A stretch of 64,000 nucleotides of DNA from JAAOIF01 sp965217125 (GCA_965217125.1 OZ244244.1:868001-932000), one strand, 5' to 3'; shown: positions 33,775 to 43,414, numbered from the stretch's first letter. A program made the numbers and translations. Notes: generated by a model from the sequence alone, not told the origin.

Positions 33775-34494
33775 CTACTGAAATGGCTTAATACTTTTAA
33801 GAATCCCTCGAAAAATAGCCACTTCTTCTTTTTCGGTCTCAGCTCTGGTAAAAAATCTACGCAAACGCCGCATTAACAATCCTTTTGGGCGTTTTTCTGC
33901 AAAATAATCAATATGCTCAAGCGCTTGTTCAAGGTGTGCATAAAGCCCTTCTAACTCGTTATAACTTGCTAATTTATTGCCACTATTATCAAATTTAGTG
34001 GTGCTGTTGAGTGCGTAATATTGATAGGCAAATACTTGAATGGCTGAGGCGATATTGAGTGAATAATAATCTGGATTGCCAGGGATTGTCATTAACACTT
34101 GGCATAAATCTAATTGCTCATTAGTAAGCCCTGATTTTTCCGTGCCAAATACGATTGCTACTGTTTGCTTATCGGCTAATTTAGCAATTTTTTCGCAGGC
34201 ACCGAGCACATCTGTTTGTTGCCATTTAATGCTTCTTTGTCGCGCACTTGCAGCAATTACTAACTGCACACCTTCTAATGCGGCGGCTAATGAATCGCAT
34301 ACTACGGCATTAAAAAGCACATCATCTGCCCCGCTAGCGCGTGCGGTTGCGGTAGCTGATGGGTAATTTTTAGGATTGACTAAATACAAATTTAATAGAC
34401 TCATATTTTTCATTGCCCGAGCAGCCGCACCAATATTGCCCGCCTCGGTGGTGTCAAGCATCACAATCCGCACTTTATCAAAGGTATAATTCAT
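33775..34494 (-). CDS. trmJ: tRNA (cytidine/uridine-2'-O-)-methyltransferase TrmJ
   Basis: TrmJ is a SPOUT methyltransferase that modifies the ribose at position 32 of tRNA anticodon loops. The 239 residues contain the N-terminal VRIVMLDTTEAGNIGAAARAMKNM and the knot motifs FGTEKSGLTNEQL and IPGNPDYYSLNIASAIQVFAYQ. The C-terminal extension (about 165-239, LEQALEHIDYF) is the dimer helix of TrmJ rather than of other SPOUT enzymes. It is divergent from suhB with 24 bases between, a usual gamma arrangement. Confidence 0.92.
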   Translation of the reverse strand: MNYTFDKVRIVMLDTTEAGNIGAAARAMKNMSLLNLYLVNPKNYPSATATARASGADDVLFNAVVCDSLAAALEGVQLVIAASARQRSIKWQQTDVLGACEKIAKLADKQTVAIVFGTEKSGLTNEQLDLCQVLMTIPGNPDYYSLNIASAIQVFAYQYYALNSTTKFDNSGNKLASYNELEGLYAHLEQALEHIDYFAEKRPKGLLMRRLRRFFTRAETEKEEVAIFRGILKSIKPFQ

Positions 34495-34518
34495 CTCTTT
34501 TTTTAGTTATAAGTTAGT

Positions 34519-35331
34519 ATGCACCCTACCCTCAATATTGCCGTTAAGGCAGCGCGCAAAGCAGGCGATATCATTCTTAGATACCATAATCAAATCGACC
34601 TACTAACCATTCAAAACAAAGCAGCTAATGACTTTGTTTCAGAGGTGGATAAGGCCGCTGAAGATGCTATTATAGACGAGTTAAAATACGCCTTTCCCCA
34701 ACATTCAATTTTAGGCGAAGAAAACGGCGAGATACACGGTGAAATACTTGGCAATAAGCGTTTTCAATGGATTATTGACCCATTAGATGGCACTACTAAT
34801 TATTTGCATGGCTTTCCGCAATATGCGGTATCGATTGCCCTATATGAGAATAACAAACCAACACATGCGCTGGTTTATGACCCTTTTAAAGAAGAATTAT
34901 TTACTGCCTCAAATGGTCGGGGTGCTTATCTCAACGACCAAAGAATACGCGTTACCAATACCCAAGGTTTTGAAAATACCCTGATTGGCACTGGTTTTCC
35001 TTTTAAAGCGCCACAGCATTTAGATGCTTATTTAATGATGTTTAAAGCCATTCATCCACAAGTAGCAGGCATTCGCCGCGCTGGTTCTGCTGCGCTGGAT
35101 TTGGCATATTTAGCCGCTGGACGGCTTGATGGTTTTTGGGAAATTGAGCTCAACATTTGGGATATTGCAGCTGGTGCGCTTTTGCTTAAAGAAGCTGGGG
35201 GTTTTATTGGTGATTTTTCAGGCAGGGATAAATATTTACAAACAGGCAATGTGGTGGCAGGTAACGAGCAAGTTTTTAAAGCTATTTTAAAAACCATTCA
35301 CCCGCATCTAAGCGCTGATTTACAGCGTTAA
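34519..35331 (+). CDS. suhB: Inositol-1-monophosphatase SuhB
   Basis: SuhB is a Mg-dependent phosphatase that also joins the Nus antitermination complex on rRNA in enterobacteria. The 270 residues show the IMPase motifs GEENGEI, WIIDPLDGTTNYLHGFP and WDIAAGALLLKEAGG. The length is normal. Its stop overlaps the end of the convergent SDR gene by 12 bases. Whether it acts in rRNA transcription or in inositol metabolism here is not told by sequence. Confidence 0.93.
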   Translation: MHPTLNIAVKAARKAGDIILRYHNQIDLLTIQNKAANDFVSEVDKAAEDAIIDELKYAFPQHSILGEENGEIHGEILGNKRFQWIIDPLDGTTNYLHGFPQYAVSIALYENNKPTHALVYDPFKEELFTASNGRGAYLNDQRIRVTNTQGFENTLIGTGFPFKAPQHLDAYLMMFKAIHPQVAGIRRAGSAALDLAYLAAGRLDGFWEIELNIWDIAAGALLLKEAGGFIGDFSGRDKYLQTGNVVAGNEQVFKAILKTIHPHLSADLQR

Positions 35332-36063
35332 TTGTTCGCCATTTAACCCCTTAGTATGCTTGCCTAACAAATAAACAATCGCCGGGCTTTTATCTTCTGG
35401 CAATGGATTATTATCCGCATTTTCAGCAGGATAAGCTGTTTTCCGCATTTTTGTTCGCATTCGCCCTGGATCAAGTGAATTGACCCTGATATTGGTTTTT
35501 TCTAATTCTTCAGATAAGGTTTTACTCAGCCCTTCAAGCGCAAATTTACTCACCCCATACGCCCCCCAATATGCCCGTGCCGTGCGCCCTACGGATGACG
35601 ACAGAAACAACACGCGAGCATCGGGCGATTTATTCAACAGTGGAATTAAAAATTGCGTCAGCATAAACGCCGCATTCACATTAATCTGCATTACCGAATA
35701 CCACAATTTAATATCATATTGCTCAATCGGCATCATCGCCCCGAGTGTGCTGGCGTTATGAATAAGCCCATCCAGCACACCAAATTGCTCAAGCAAACTG
35801 CTTTGTAATTGCTGATAATGCTCTGGCGTTGCCCCTGCTAAATCCAACGGATAAAGCATTGGCTCAGAAAAACCCAAGCCAACTACCTCATCATAAACCC
35901 CCTCTAAAGCGCCTAAATCACGCCCAAGCATAATCACAGTTGCGCCAGCTTTTGCTAAATCCAATGTCATCGCCCTACCGAAGCCTCGATTAGCCCCTGT
36001 GACTAAAACAATCTTGTCTTTTAATTCACCTTTGGTGATTTGATAATTAGTTGATATATTCAC
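35320..36063 (-). CDS. Short-chain dehydrogenase/reductase, YciK-like
   Basis: This NAD(P)-dependent oxidoreductase has unknown substrate. The 247 residues show the Rossmann motif TGANRGFGRAM (about 21-31), HNASTLGAM, and the catalytic Ser and YxxxK in LFLSSSVGRTARAYWGAYGVSKFALEG. The pattern HNAS...LGAMxPIEQY is typical of the YciK group. The N-terminus has about 12 extra residues ahead of the family start. It is the last gene of the gph-rmuC-SDR run and overlaps rmuC by 4 bases. Confidence 0.85.
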   Translation of the reverse strand: MNISTNYQITKGELKDKIVLVTGANRGFGRAMTLDLAKAGATVIMLGRDLGALEGVYDEVVGLGFSEPMLYPLDLAGATPEHYQQLQSSLLEQFGVLDGLIHNASTLGAMMPIEQYDIKLWYSVMQINVNAAFMLTQFLIPLLNKSPDARVLFLSSSVGRTARAYWGAYGVSKFALEGLSKTLSEELEKTNIRVNSLDPGRMRTKMRKTAYPAENADNNPLPEDKSPAIVYLLGKHTKGLNGEQLTL

Positions 36064-37169
36064 TCTTTTAGTTCTTTTTTAGTTGTGATGCCCAATTTTT
36101 TCAATAGCTCGGTTTTTCTAATTAAATTATCTTTTCCGCTGGAAAGTTGTTTATAAGCATCATCGTATTTGTTTTGTGCAGCATTTAGTGAGTCGCTAAT
36201 GCCTTTCATTGAATCAATAAACAAGACAAATTTGTCATACATATTGCCCGCCTGACGCACAATCTCTTCGGTGTTTTGGTTTTGTCGTTCGGTATTCCAA
36301 ATGTGATTGATAGTTTTTAGGCTCATCATCAAAGTTGAAGGCGAAACCAAAGCAACATTCTTTTTTAGTGCATCGTTAAATAAATCAGGCTTTTGCTCCA
36401 AAGCAACCAAAAGCGATGCCTCAATCGGAAAAAATACAAAAATATAATCTAAAGTATGCACGCTAGGTAAATTTTCATAAGATTTTAGTGATATGTTTTT
36501 AATGTGATTATCAATAGATTTAATATGCTGGATAATGGCAGAAGTGTCGCCAGCAACATACTCCTGATAATATTTAAGTGATACTTTAGAATCAATAATA
36601 ATGTCTTTATTATCGGGCAAATGCACAATTACATCAGGTCGTAAAAAATTACCTTCAGCGTTTTTTAGGCTTTGTTGCACATGGTATTGCTGGTCTTTTT
36701 CCAGCCCAGAATCCTCTAAAATTGATTCCAGCACAAGCTCGCCCCAATCGCCTTGCTGTTTGTTATCATAGGTCAGCGCATTGGCGAGTTTTTCTGCTCC
36801 CTTTAAAGTGTCTTGATTTGCTTGCGACAGGTTTTCAATTTGCTGTTTTAAGGCACTTCTATCATCCGATTGCTCTTTAGTGATAGTTTCAAGTCGTTTT
36901 CGAAAATTATTAATATCATCTTTTAAAGGATTGATGGTTTCGGTATTTTTTTGCGTTAATGCTTGCTTGTCATCTTTTAAAACCTGTGCTGCCAAGGCAC
37001 TAAATTCTTCTTTAGAATTGCTAATAAAACTTGTTTTTTCCTTCTCAGCACTTAGTTTTGCGGATAATTCAGCCGTTTGTTTTTGTAATTTTGATACAAA
37101 AACAGCATACACGCCTAACGCGCCTAACGCTAATCCAAATAATCCAAATAATATACTTATAATATCCAT
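36060..37169 (-). CDS. rmuC: DNA recombination protein RmuC
   Basis: RmuC is a membrane-anchored predicted nuclease that limits DNA rearrangement between short inverted repeats in E. coli. The 369 residues have one N-terminal membrane segment (about 4-26), a long coiled coil (about 28-125), and a RmuC domain: GDWGELVLESILEDSGLEKDQQYHVQ, RPDVIVHLPDNKDIIIDSKVSL and FFPIEASLLVALEQ. It is shorter than E. coli RmuC (475), mainly in the coiled coil. It overlaps gph by 13 bases and the SDR gene by 4. The repeat-rich host sequence makes its role relevant. Confidence 0.92.
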   Translation of the reverse strand: MDIISILFGLFGLALGALGVYAVFVSKLQKQTAELSAKLSAEKEKTSFISNSKEEFSALAAQVLKDDKQALTQKNTETINPLKDDINNFRKRLETITKEQSDDRSALKQQIENLSQANQDTLKGAEKLANALTYDNKQQGDWGELVLESILEDSGLEKDQQYHVQQSLKNAEGNFLRPDVIVHLPDNKDIIIDSKVSLKYYQEYVAGDTSAIIQHIKSIDNHIKNISLKSYENLPSVHTLDYIFVFFPIEASLLVALEQKPDLFNDALKKNVALVSPSTLMMSLKTINHIWNTERQNQNTEEIVRQAGNMYDKFVLFIDSMKGISDSLNAAQNKYDDAYKQLSSGKDNLIRKTELLKKLGITTKKELKE

Positions 37170-37795
37170 TTTTCTAACTCCTGTGGTGTTTTAATCAAAT
37201 AATCATAACCCCAATCAGGGCTAACTTTACCATAACCCCAGCTGACTGCTATGGTTTTAATTTGTGCATTTTTACCTGCCAGCATATCATTTTTATCATC
37301 GCCCACAAATAAGCAATTTTGCGCTAAAACCCCCAACTGAGCACAAGCATAAAGCAAAGGTGCAGGATGCGGTTTATTATGCTCTAAGGTATCTCCGCAT
37401 ACTATTACATCAGGCTTTATGGCTAATTTATCCAGCAATAAATGGGTTAAATTCTCAGGCTTGTTAGTAACAATTCCCCAATACATTTTTTGGGTTTTAA
37501 TAAGCCTAATAATATCATCCATACCCTCAAATAAATGCGAAAATTTATCAATATTATCTTCATAAATCTGCAAAATGTGCTGGTGTCTATCGTTAAATTG
37601 AGGGTCAGATTCATCGCAATCAAACCCAAATTTAACCAAGGCTTTGCCGCCAAACGCCACCAGCGGCTTGATTTTTTCATACGGTTTTGCAGCAATATTA
37701 TTTTCTTCTAGCAAAGTATTCAGCGCATACGCTAAATCGGGTGCGCTATCAATTAGTGTGCCGTCTAAATCAAATAAAACTGCCTGTGCTTTCAT
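37157..37795 (-). CDS. gph: Phosphoglycolate phosphatase Gph
   Basis: Gph removes the phosphate from 2-phosphoglycolate, the toxic oxygenation product of Rubisco and also of DNA repair. The 212 residues begin AVLFDLDGTLIDSAPDLAYALN, with the DSAPDL signature of bacterial Gph. The remaining HAD motifs are WGIVTNKPE and CLFVGDDKNDMLAGKNA. Length is slightly under the usual 220-250. It starts the minus-strand run with rmuC and is divergent from plsC. Confidence 0.9.
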   Translation of the reverse strand: MKAQAVLFDLDGTLIDSAPDLAYALNTLLEENNIAAKPYEKIKPLVAFGGKALVKFGFDCDESDPQFNDRHQHILQIYEDNIDKFSHLFEGMDDIIRLIKTQKMYWGIVTNKPENLTHLLLDKLAIKPDVIVCGDTLEHNKPHPAPLLYACAQLGVLAQNCLFVGDDKNDMLAGKNAQIKTIAVSWGYGKVSPDWGYDYLIKTPQELEKWIL

Positions 37796-37829
37796 ATAAA
37801 ATTAACCATTATTTAGTCAAAACAATTTT

Positions 37830-38537
37830 ATGCTATTTATTCGTTCATCTTTGTTTCTTTTAGGCTCGGAAATTATATTAATTTTTGTGGCTTTATTGCT
37901 GCTATTAAGTTTTTATATGCCACTTAAATATCGTTATAAAATCGGCTCTTTATGGGGTAAATTCAATATTTGGTGGCTTAGTGTTACTTGTAATATTCAA
38001 AGCAAAATCATTGGTGCGGAAAATATCCCCGATAAAGCCTGTGTAATTATCTCTAATCACCAATCTACATGGGAGACTTTTGCTTTTCAAAAAATATTTC
38101 CACATCAAACTTGGGTGCTCAAAAAACAATTATTATGGATACCGATTTTTGGCTGGGGTTTGGCGTTATTAAAGCCTATTATCATTAATCGTAGCGAAAA
38201 ACTTAAAGCCATTAAAAAAATCATTAAACAAGGCACTCAGAGGATTAAATCAGGTATTTTTGTGATTATTTTCCCCGAAGGCACCCGTCAGCCGCACGGC
38301 AAAATCGGCAATTATCAAAAAGGTGGGGTTGCTATCGCTAAAAAAGCCAAAGTGGATTTATTGCCCATTTATCACAATGCTGGAAAATTATGGTCAAAAG
38401 GTGGTTTTATCAAATATCCAGGGGTGGTTACTATAGTAATTGCTAAGCCGATTAATTCAGCAGAAAAATCAGCCACAGCACTCACTCAACAGATTAAAGA
38501 TTGGACAGTTTCTCAATCTAAAAATCTTGCTGATTAA
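37830..38537 (+). CDS. plsC: 1-acyl-sn-glycerol-3-phosphate acyltransferase PlsC
   Basis: PlsC acylates lysophosphatidate to phosphatidate in the inner membrane. The 235 residues have an N-terminal hydrophobic segment (about 10-30), then the acyltransferase motifs ISNHQSTWETF and IIFPEGTRQPHGK. The first motif is HX4E rather than the textbook HX4D; that form is found in a proteobacterial subgroup with NHQSxWET. GGVAIAKKAKVDLLPIYHNAG is motif IV. The stop overlaps the convergent rnt stop by 20 bases. Confidence 0.9.
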   Translation: MLFIRSSLFLLGSEIILIFVALLLLLSFYMPLKYRYKIGSLWGKFNIWWLSVTCNIQSKIIGAENIPDKACVIISNHQSTWETFAFQKIFPHQTWVLKKQLLWIPIFGWGLALLKPIIINRSEKLKAIKKIIKQGTQRIKSGIFVIIFPEGTRQPHGKIGNYQKGGVAIAKKAKVDLLPIYHNAGKLWSKGGFIKYPGVVTIVIAKPINSAEKSATALTQQIKDWTVSQSKNLAD

Positions 38538-39105
38538 AAATCAAACAAAATAACTCTGCTGTTTTTTGTGTGTCATATAATGCCGAATGTGCCTGCGAAT
38601 TATCCCATTCAATACCGGCCTTGCACATCGCTTTAGCCAATACCGTTTCGCCATAATAAAGTGCTGAGAGGCTTACTGTGTCAATGGTTGAAAATTGATG
38701 AAATGGATTTTTTAGCTTAGCTCGACTGCTGGCAGCATACAAAAAACCTAAGTCAAAAAAGGCATTATGCCCTACCAAAATGCTGCGACTACAATCCGCA
38801 TCCTTTATTGCACACTTGCTTTGCTTAAATATTTCACTCAAGGCTTGTTTTTCACTGACTGCCATACGCAAAGGATTATCCACATCAATACCGTTAAACT
38901 TCAATGCAATAGGGTCAAGATTAGCACCCTCAAATGGCTTTATATGAAAGTGCTGTAGCGTTTGTGGATAAAAAACACCCTGCTCATCAATGCCGATAAT
39001 AATCGCACAAATTTCAAGCATTGCATCGGTTTTTTGATTAAAACCAGCGGTTTCAATATCAATCACAACGGGTAAATACCCTCTAATTCTGTCTTTAATC
39101 AACAT
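38518..39105 (-). CDS. rnt: Ribonuclease T
   Basis: RNase T trims the 3' ends of tRNA and other stable RNAs. I chose the ATG at 39105 (MLIKDRIRGYLPVVIDIETAG). The in-frame extension to 39189 lies mostly inside the upstream gene and encodes unconserved residues. The 195 residues have the DEDDh exonuclease residues in VIDIETAG, HNAFFDLGFL and HSALYDTQKTAEL. Start and preceding stop overlap by 11 bases. Confidence 0.93.
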   Translation of the reverse strand: MLIKDRIRGYLPVVIDIETAGFNQKTDAMLEICAIIIGIDEQGVFYPQTLQHFHIKPFEGANLDPIALKFNGIDVDNPLRMAVSEKQALSEIFKQSKCAIKDADCSRSILVGHNAFFDLGFLYAASSRAKLKNPFHQFSTIDTVSLSALYYGETVLAKAMCKAGIEWDNSQAHSALYDTQKTAELFCLIFNQQDF

Positions 39106-39556
39106 AACGAAAAAAAATACTTGGATTACGCTGATAGTCAAACAAAACTTGGCGTTTAGCAGGCAGTTCGTCAATATGCATTTGCACAAAGCCTTGTTTT
39201 AAAAACCATTGAGTATTATGCTTAGTTATGGCAAAAATTTTCACAAAATTAGCCTGATGTGCCTTGTGCATAATCTTATTTAATAATTTTATTGAAATGC
39301 CTTGATTTTGCATGCTTGCTGACACGGCTAAAGCATAAATCTCAGCCATATTGTTTGCTTGATTGTTTGCTTGATTGTTTGCTTGATTGTTTGCTTGACA
39401 ATTTTTTAAACCTGCACAAGCAACCATAACCCCGTCCTGGGTTAAGCAGATAAAATCATCAATATTATCAGCAATTTGTTGGTAACTTCTGGGCAAAATC
39501 TTGCCTTGTTGCACAAAAGGCTCGATTAACGCTAAAATTTGTTGCACTTTATCCAT
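39095..39556 (-). CDS. argA: Short amino-acid N-acetyltransferase (ArgA-like GNAT)
   Basis: The 153-residue GNAT protein resembles the acetyltransferase part of N-acetylglutamate synthase, first step of arginine synthesis. IYALAVSASMQNQGISIKLLNKIMHKAH includes the acetyl-CoA loop in a divergent form (QNQGIS). The tail PAKRQVLFDYQRNPSIFF is typical of ArgA. The kinase-like domain of classical ArgA is absent, as in short-form NAGS. A QANN repeat occurs four times (about 53-68), encoded by a 12-base tandem repeat (39351-39399). That part is likely a surface loop and varies by slippage. Confidence 0.72.
   Translation of the reverse strand: MDKVQQILALIEPFVQQGKILPRSYQQIADNIDDFICLTQDGVMVACAGLKNCQANNQANNQANNQANNMAEIYALAVSASMQNQGISIKLLNKIMHKAHQANFVKIFAITKHNTQWFLKQGFVQMHIDELPAKRQVLFDYQRNPSIFFRYVD
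39351..39399 (-). repeat. 12-base tandem repeat inside the argA-like gene
   Basis: ATTGTTTGCTTG (plus-strand reading) repeats four times almost perfectly. The unit is a multiple of three, so gain or loss of units changes the protein by four residues (QANN) without a frameshift. Confidence 0.92.
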
Positions 39557-39610
39557 AAGGGTTGATATTTTAGTCTAAAATTTAGTTTTTTGATTAACTG
39601 AATATCTTTA

Positions 39611-41275
39611 ATGAGCAATACTAGAAAACACTCCTCACAAGTGGTAGATGGCTATCAGCGCGCACCCTCTCGTGCAATGCTCTATCCAGTTGGTTTTAAA
39701 AAACAAGATTTTAACAAGCCTCAGGTAGGGATTGCTAGCACCTGGTCGATGGTTACTCCTTGCAATATGCACATTAACAAACTGGCACAAAAGGCTGAAA
39801 AAGGCGTTAATACTGCTGGTGGTAAGGCTGTCATTTTTAATACTATTAGCATTTCTGATGGTATTTCGATGGGTTCTGAAGGTATGAAATATTCGCTGGT
39901 TTCCCGTGAGGTAATTGCTGATTCAATCGAAACCGTGGTTGCCTGTCAGGGTTTTGATGGGGTGGTTGCAATTGGCGGTTGCGATAAAAATATGCCCGGC
40001 TGCATTATCGGGCTTGCACGACTTAATCGCCCTGGTATTTTTGTCTATGGTGGCACTATCCAGCCGGGTAAAAATCATACTGACATCGTGAGTGTATTTG
40101 AAGCAGTGGGCAAATATGCTAATGGCACAATCGATGCGATTGAGTTAGAAAATATTGAGAAAACTGCCATTCCGAATGCAGGCTCTTGTGGTGGTATGTA
40201 CACTGCTAACACTATGGCAAGCGCGATTGAGGCATTAGGTATGAGCCTACCTAATTCAAGCGCGCAAAATGCAATTTCAGATGACAAAAATAATGATTGT
40301 ATTCATGCAGGCGGGGCTGTGCTTAATCTATTAGAAAAAGACATAAAACCCAACGATATTATGACTATCAAGGCATTTGAAAATGCCATCACTGTTATTA
40401 TTGCCCTTGGTGGCTCTACTAATGCGGTGCTACACCTGATTGCTATGGCAAATGCTGCTGGAGTTGATTTAAGCATTGATGACTTTAGCCGTATTGGGGC
40501 AAATGTGCCGGTGTTGGCTGATTTAAAACCATCGGGTAAATATATGATGAGTGAATTGGTGGAAATTGGCGGCACACTGCCACTGATGAAAATGTTATTA
40601 GACGGGGGTTTATTGCATGGCGATTGTATGACAGTAACAGGGCAAACTATGGCTGAAAACCTTAAAGAAGTTAAACCTTATGGGGATGCTCAAACCATTA
40701 TCAGAGCTTTAAATAACCCTATCAAACCCGATTCGCATTTGCGTATTTTATATGGCAATTTAGCAGATGAGGGTGCGGTGGCAAAAATCACTGGCAAAGA
40801 AGGTCTGCATTTTAAAGGCACAGCCAAATGTTTTGCTCGCGAGGAAGATGCCCTTAGCGCCATACTTAATGATGAAATTAAAACTGGCGATGTGATTGTT
40901 ATTCGCTACGAAGGCCCTAAAGGTGGCCCTGGTATGCGTGAGATGCTTGCCCCTACTTCTGCTGTTATGGGCAAGGGTTTAGGTGAAAAAGTGGCACTCA
41001 TTACTGATGGTCGTTTTTCTGGTGGCACTCATGGTTTTGTGGTCGGGCATATCACGCCTGAGGCCTTTGAAGGTGGGGTTTTAGCTGTAGTTGAAGATGG
41101 CGATGAAATCCTAATTGACGCTGAAAATAACTTATTAGAATTATTGCTTGATGAGGCAATTATCAAGCAACGCTTATCTCAATGGAGGCAACCAAAACCT
41201 AACTACAGCAAAGGTGTGTTGGCAAAATTTGCAAAGTTAGCTAAATCAGCCTCACAAGGCGCAGTTACTGATTAA
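39611..41275 (+). CDS. ilvD: Dihydroxy-acid dehydratase IlvD
   Basis: IlvD dehydrates dihydroxy acids in valine, leucine and isoleucine synthesis and carries an Fe-S cluster. The 554 residues contain the expected cysteines in TPCNMHI, GGCDKNMPGC and AGSCGGMYTANTM, and the C-terminal GRFSGGTHGFVVGHITPEA. Length fits the 555-residue form. It stands alone, away from ilvA (31008-32501), and is convergent with rnr. Confidence 0.96.
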   Translation: MSNTRKHSSQVVDGYQRAPSRAMLYPVGFKKQDFNKPQVGIASTWSMVTPCNMHINKLAQKAEKGVNTAGGKAVIFNTISISDGISMGSEGMKYSLVSREVIADSIETVVACQGFDGVVAIGGCDKNMPGCIIGLARLNRPGIFVYGGTIQPGKNHTDIVSVFEAVGKYANGTIDAIELENIEKTAIPNAGSCGGMYTANTMASAIEALGMSLPNSSAQNAISDDKNNDCIHAGGAVLNLLEKDIKPNDIMTIKAFENAITVIIALGGSTNAVLHLIAMANAAGVDLSIDDFSRIGANVPVLADLKPSGKYMMSELVEIGGTLPLMKMLLDGGLLHGDCMTVTGQTMAENLKEVKPYGDAQTIIRALNNPIKPDSHLRILYGNLADEGAVAKITGKEGLHFKGTAKCFAREEDALSAILNDEIKTGDVIVIRYEGPKGGPGMREMLAPTSAVMGKGLGEKVALITDGRFSGGTHGFVVGHITPEAFEGGVLAVVEDGDEILIDAENNLLELLLDEAIIKQRLSQWRQPKPNYSKGVLAKFAKLAKSASQGAVTD

Positions 41276-41295
41276 TAGCAAAAAAAATTATTCTA

Positions 41296-43410
41296 CTAAG
41301 CAGGGGTAAAAACTATTTGTCTATCATCCAAACTCACTGAGGCGACTTGAATTTTGATTGTATCTCCTAAGCGGTAAACCTTGCTAGTGCGTTCGCCTTT
41401 GAGTTGATGATGAATATCGTCAAAAATATAATAATCGTCTTTCATATCGCGTATGGCAATCATACCTTCAACAAACACATCGCTAAGTTCGATAAAAATA
41501 CCAAAACCTGCCACACCAGAGATAATGCCATTAAAGTTCTGCCCTACTTTGTCGCGCATATATTCACATTTAAGCCATTGCTCTACATCACGCGTGGCAT
41601 CGTCCGCCCGACGCTCGGTAATTGACAGGTGCACGCCAGTTTCAATCATTTTTTTGCTGGGTTTTCTGCTTTTTTTGTTGAGTATGCGTTTGATAGCACG
41701 GTGCACCAACAAATCAGGGTATCTTCTAATTGGTGAGGTAAAATGAGTATAATCTTCAAACGCTAAACCAAAATGCCCTTCGTTAGCTGGCGTATAAACC
41801 GCCTGCTTCATAGTGCGTAGCACAACTGTTTTAATGATATTTTCATCATCTCTACCCTTAGAAACTTCTAATACTTTAGCAAAATCCTTAGATTCAGGTT
41901 GTGCCCCGCCCTCAAGCGTTAATCCAATGGCTTTTAAGAATTGACGGGTAACTTCAACTTTTTCAGCTGTAGGTTTTGGATGAATACGATAGAGAAAATC
42001 CTCATCGTGATGAGCTAAAAACTTAGCAGTGGCTTGGTTAGCCATCAGCATACACTCTTCAATAAGTTTGTGTGCATCATTACGAGAGCGTGCTACGATG
42101 TTATCGATTTTGCCGTTGCTATTAAATAAAATTTGACTTTCTATACGATCAAAATCCATCACTCCGCGCTTGATTCTAGCGACTTTGAGGGCTTTGTATA
42201 GGTCGTATAAGGTATTTAAGTTGTCCATCACTGCGGCATATTCTTGGGTTAATTGTGGCTCCTGATGTTCTAAGATTTGGCTTACTTTAGTGTAGTTTAG
42301 ACGCGCATGAGAGCGCATAATAGCTGGATAGAATTGGTAATCCAATAGATTGCCATTTGCATCAATATTCATCTCACAAGCCATACATAGACGCAAAACA
42401 TTTGGATTGATTGAACAAAGCCCGTTTGACAAAGCTTCAGGCAACATTGGCACCACTCGACGCGGAAAATACACCGAATTACCGCGTTCAATAGCATCTT
42501 TGTCCAAATCTGAACCTTCTTTCACATAATGCGATACATCAGCGATTGCTACCATTAATTTCCAACCGTTTTTAGTTGGCTCGGCATATACAGCATCATC
42601 AAAATCACGCGAATCCTCGCCATCAATAGTAATTAGTTTCATTTTACTGATGTCAATTCTGCCGCGTTTATTCGACTCGCTAACCGTGGTTGGCAAATTA
42701 TTGGTTTGTGCTAATGCCGCCGCGGAAAAATCAACTGGAATGCCATTACGATAAAGCGCAGAATCAGTCTCCACACCTTCGTCCATATAAGTGCCTAATA
42801 CTTTGGTAATTTTGCCTTGTGCTAAGGTTTTTAATGTGGGTGATTGGGTAATCTCAACAATCACAATTTGTTCATTTTGATGATTTTTATCCACTGTCGG
42901 GATGTTAATATTGTGTTTAATGCGCCTATCATCGACCACCACATAAGCCGTCTTGCCCTCTTCAAGGTGTAGTCGCCCAACTAATGTTTTAATGCTTTTA
43001 ATCACTTTAATAATTTGCGCATCACCACGCTGGTTTAATAAACGCGCTGTAACTTTATCGCCATGAAATACTAATTGCATTTGTTGGGCTGAAAGACGCA
43101 AATCTTTACCGCCCGCGTCTAAGACAATAAAACCAAAACCTTTAGGATTAGCAATCACGGTGCCGCTCATAACCCCTTTGTTATTGTATTTACGATAGAT
43201 GCCATCGCGGTTACAGCTTAATTGCTGGTCACGAACCATAGCTTTTAGGCGCTGTGTTAAAGCCTTCCTTTGCTGATTATCAATTTTTAATAAGTCATAC
43301 AACTGATATTTGCTTAGAGGCTTTTTATTAACAAAACTAAGAATATATTCTCTGGATGGAATCGGATTGTCGTATTTTTCTGATTCTCTCTTTTGATAGG
43401 GGTCAGACAT
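41296..43410 (-). CDS. rnr: Ribonuclease R
   Basis: RNase R is a processive 3'-5' exoribonuclease that can unwind structured RNA. The 704 residues have N-terminal HTH and cold-shock domains, the RNB catalytic domain with DGEDSRDFDDAVYAE, and LFLPRRV-like NSVYFPRRVVPMLPEALSNGLCSINP. Next come FTSPIRRYPDLLVHRAIK and the C-terminal S1 domain (GIISGVAGFGIFIELSDVFVEGMI). The basic C-terminal tail of E. coli RNase R is missing. It is the last gene of the purA-rnr part of the hflK-hflC-hisZ-purA-rnr run. Confidence 0.95.
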   Translation of the reverse strand: MSDPYQKRESEKYDNPIPSREYILSFVNKKPLSKYQLYDLLKIDNQQRKALTQRLKAMVRDQQLSCNRDGIYRKYNNKGVMSGTVIANPKGFGFIVLDAGGKDLRLSAQQMQLVFHGDKVTARLLNQRGDAQIIKVIKSIKTLVGRLHLEEGKTAYVVVDDRRIKHNINIPTVDKNHQNEQIVIVEITQSPTLKTLAQGKITKVLGTYMDEGVETDSALYRNGIPVDFSAAALAQTNNLPTTVSESNKRGRIDISKMKLITIDGEDSRDFDDAVYAEPTKNGWKLMVAIADVSHYVKEGSDLDKDAIERGNSVYFPRRVVPMLPEALSNGLCSINPNVLRLCMACEMNIDANGNLLDYQFYPAIMRSHARLNYTKVSQILEHQEPQLTQEYAAVMDNLNTLYDLYKALKVARIKRGVMDFDRIESQILFNSNGKIDNIVARSRNDAHKLIEECMLMANQATAKFLAHHDEDFLYRIHPKPTAEKVEVTRQFLKAIGLTLEGGAQPESKDFAKVLEVSKGRDDENIIKTVVLRTMKQAVYTPANEGHFGLAFEDYTHFTSPIRRYPDLLVHRAIKRILNKKSRKPSKKMIETGVHLSITERRADDATRDVEQWLKCEYMRDKVGQNFNGIISGVAGFGIFIELSDVFVEGMIAIRDMKDDYYIFDDIHHQLKGERTSKVYRLGDTIKIQVASVSLDDRQIVFTPA

Positions 43411-43414
43411 TTAA

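Noticed and set aside
39351..39399. Tandem repeat that might be an array or origin iteron
   Set aside because: It is a four-unit in-frame microsatellite in a coding gene.
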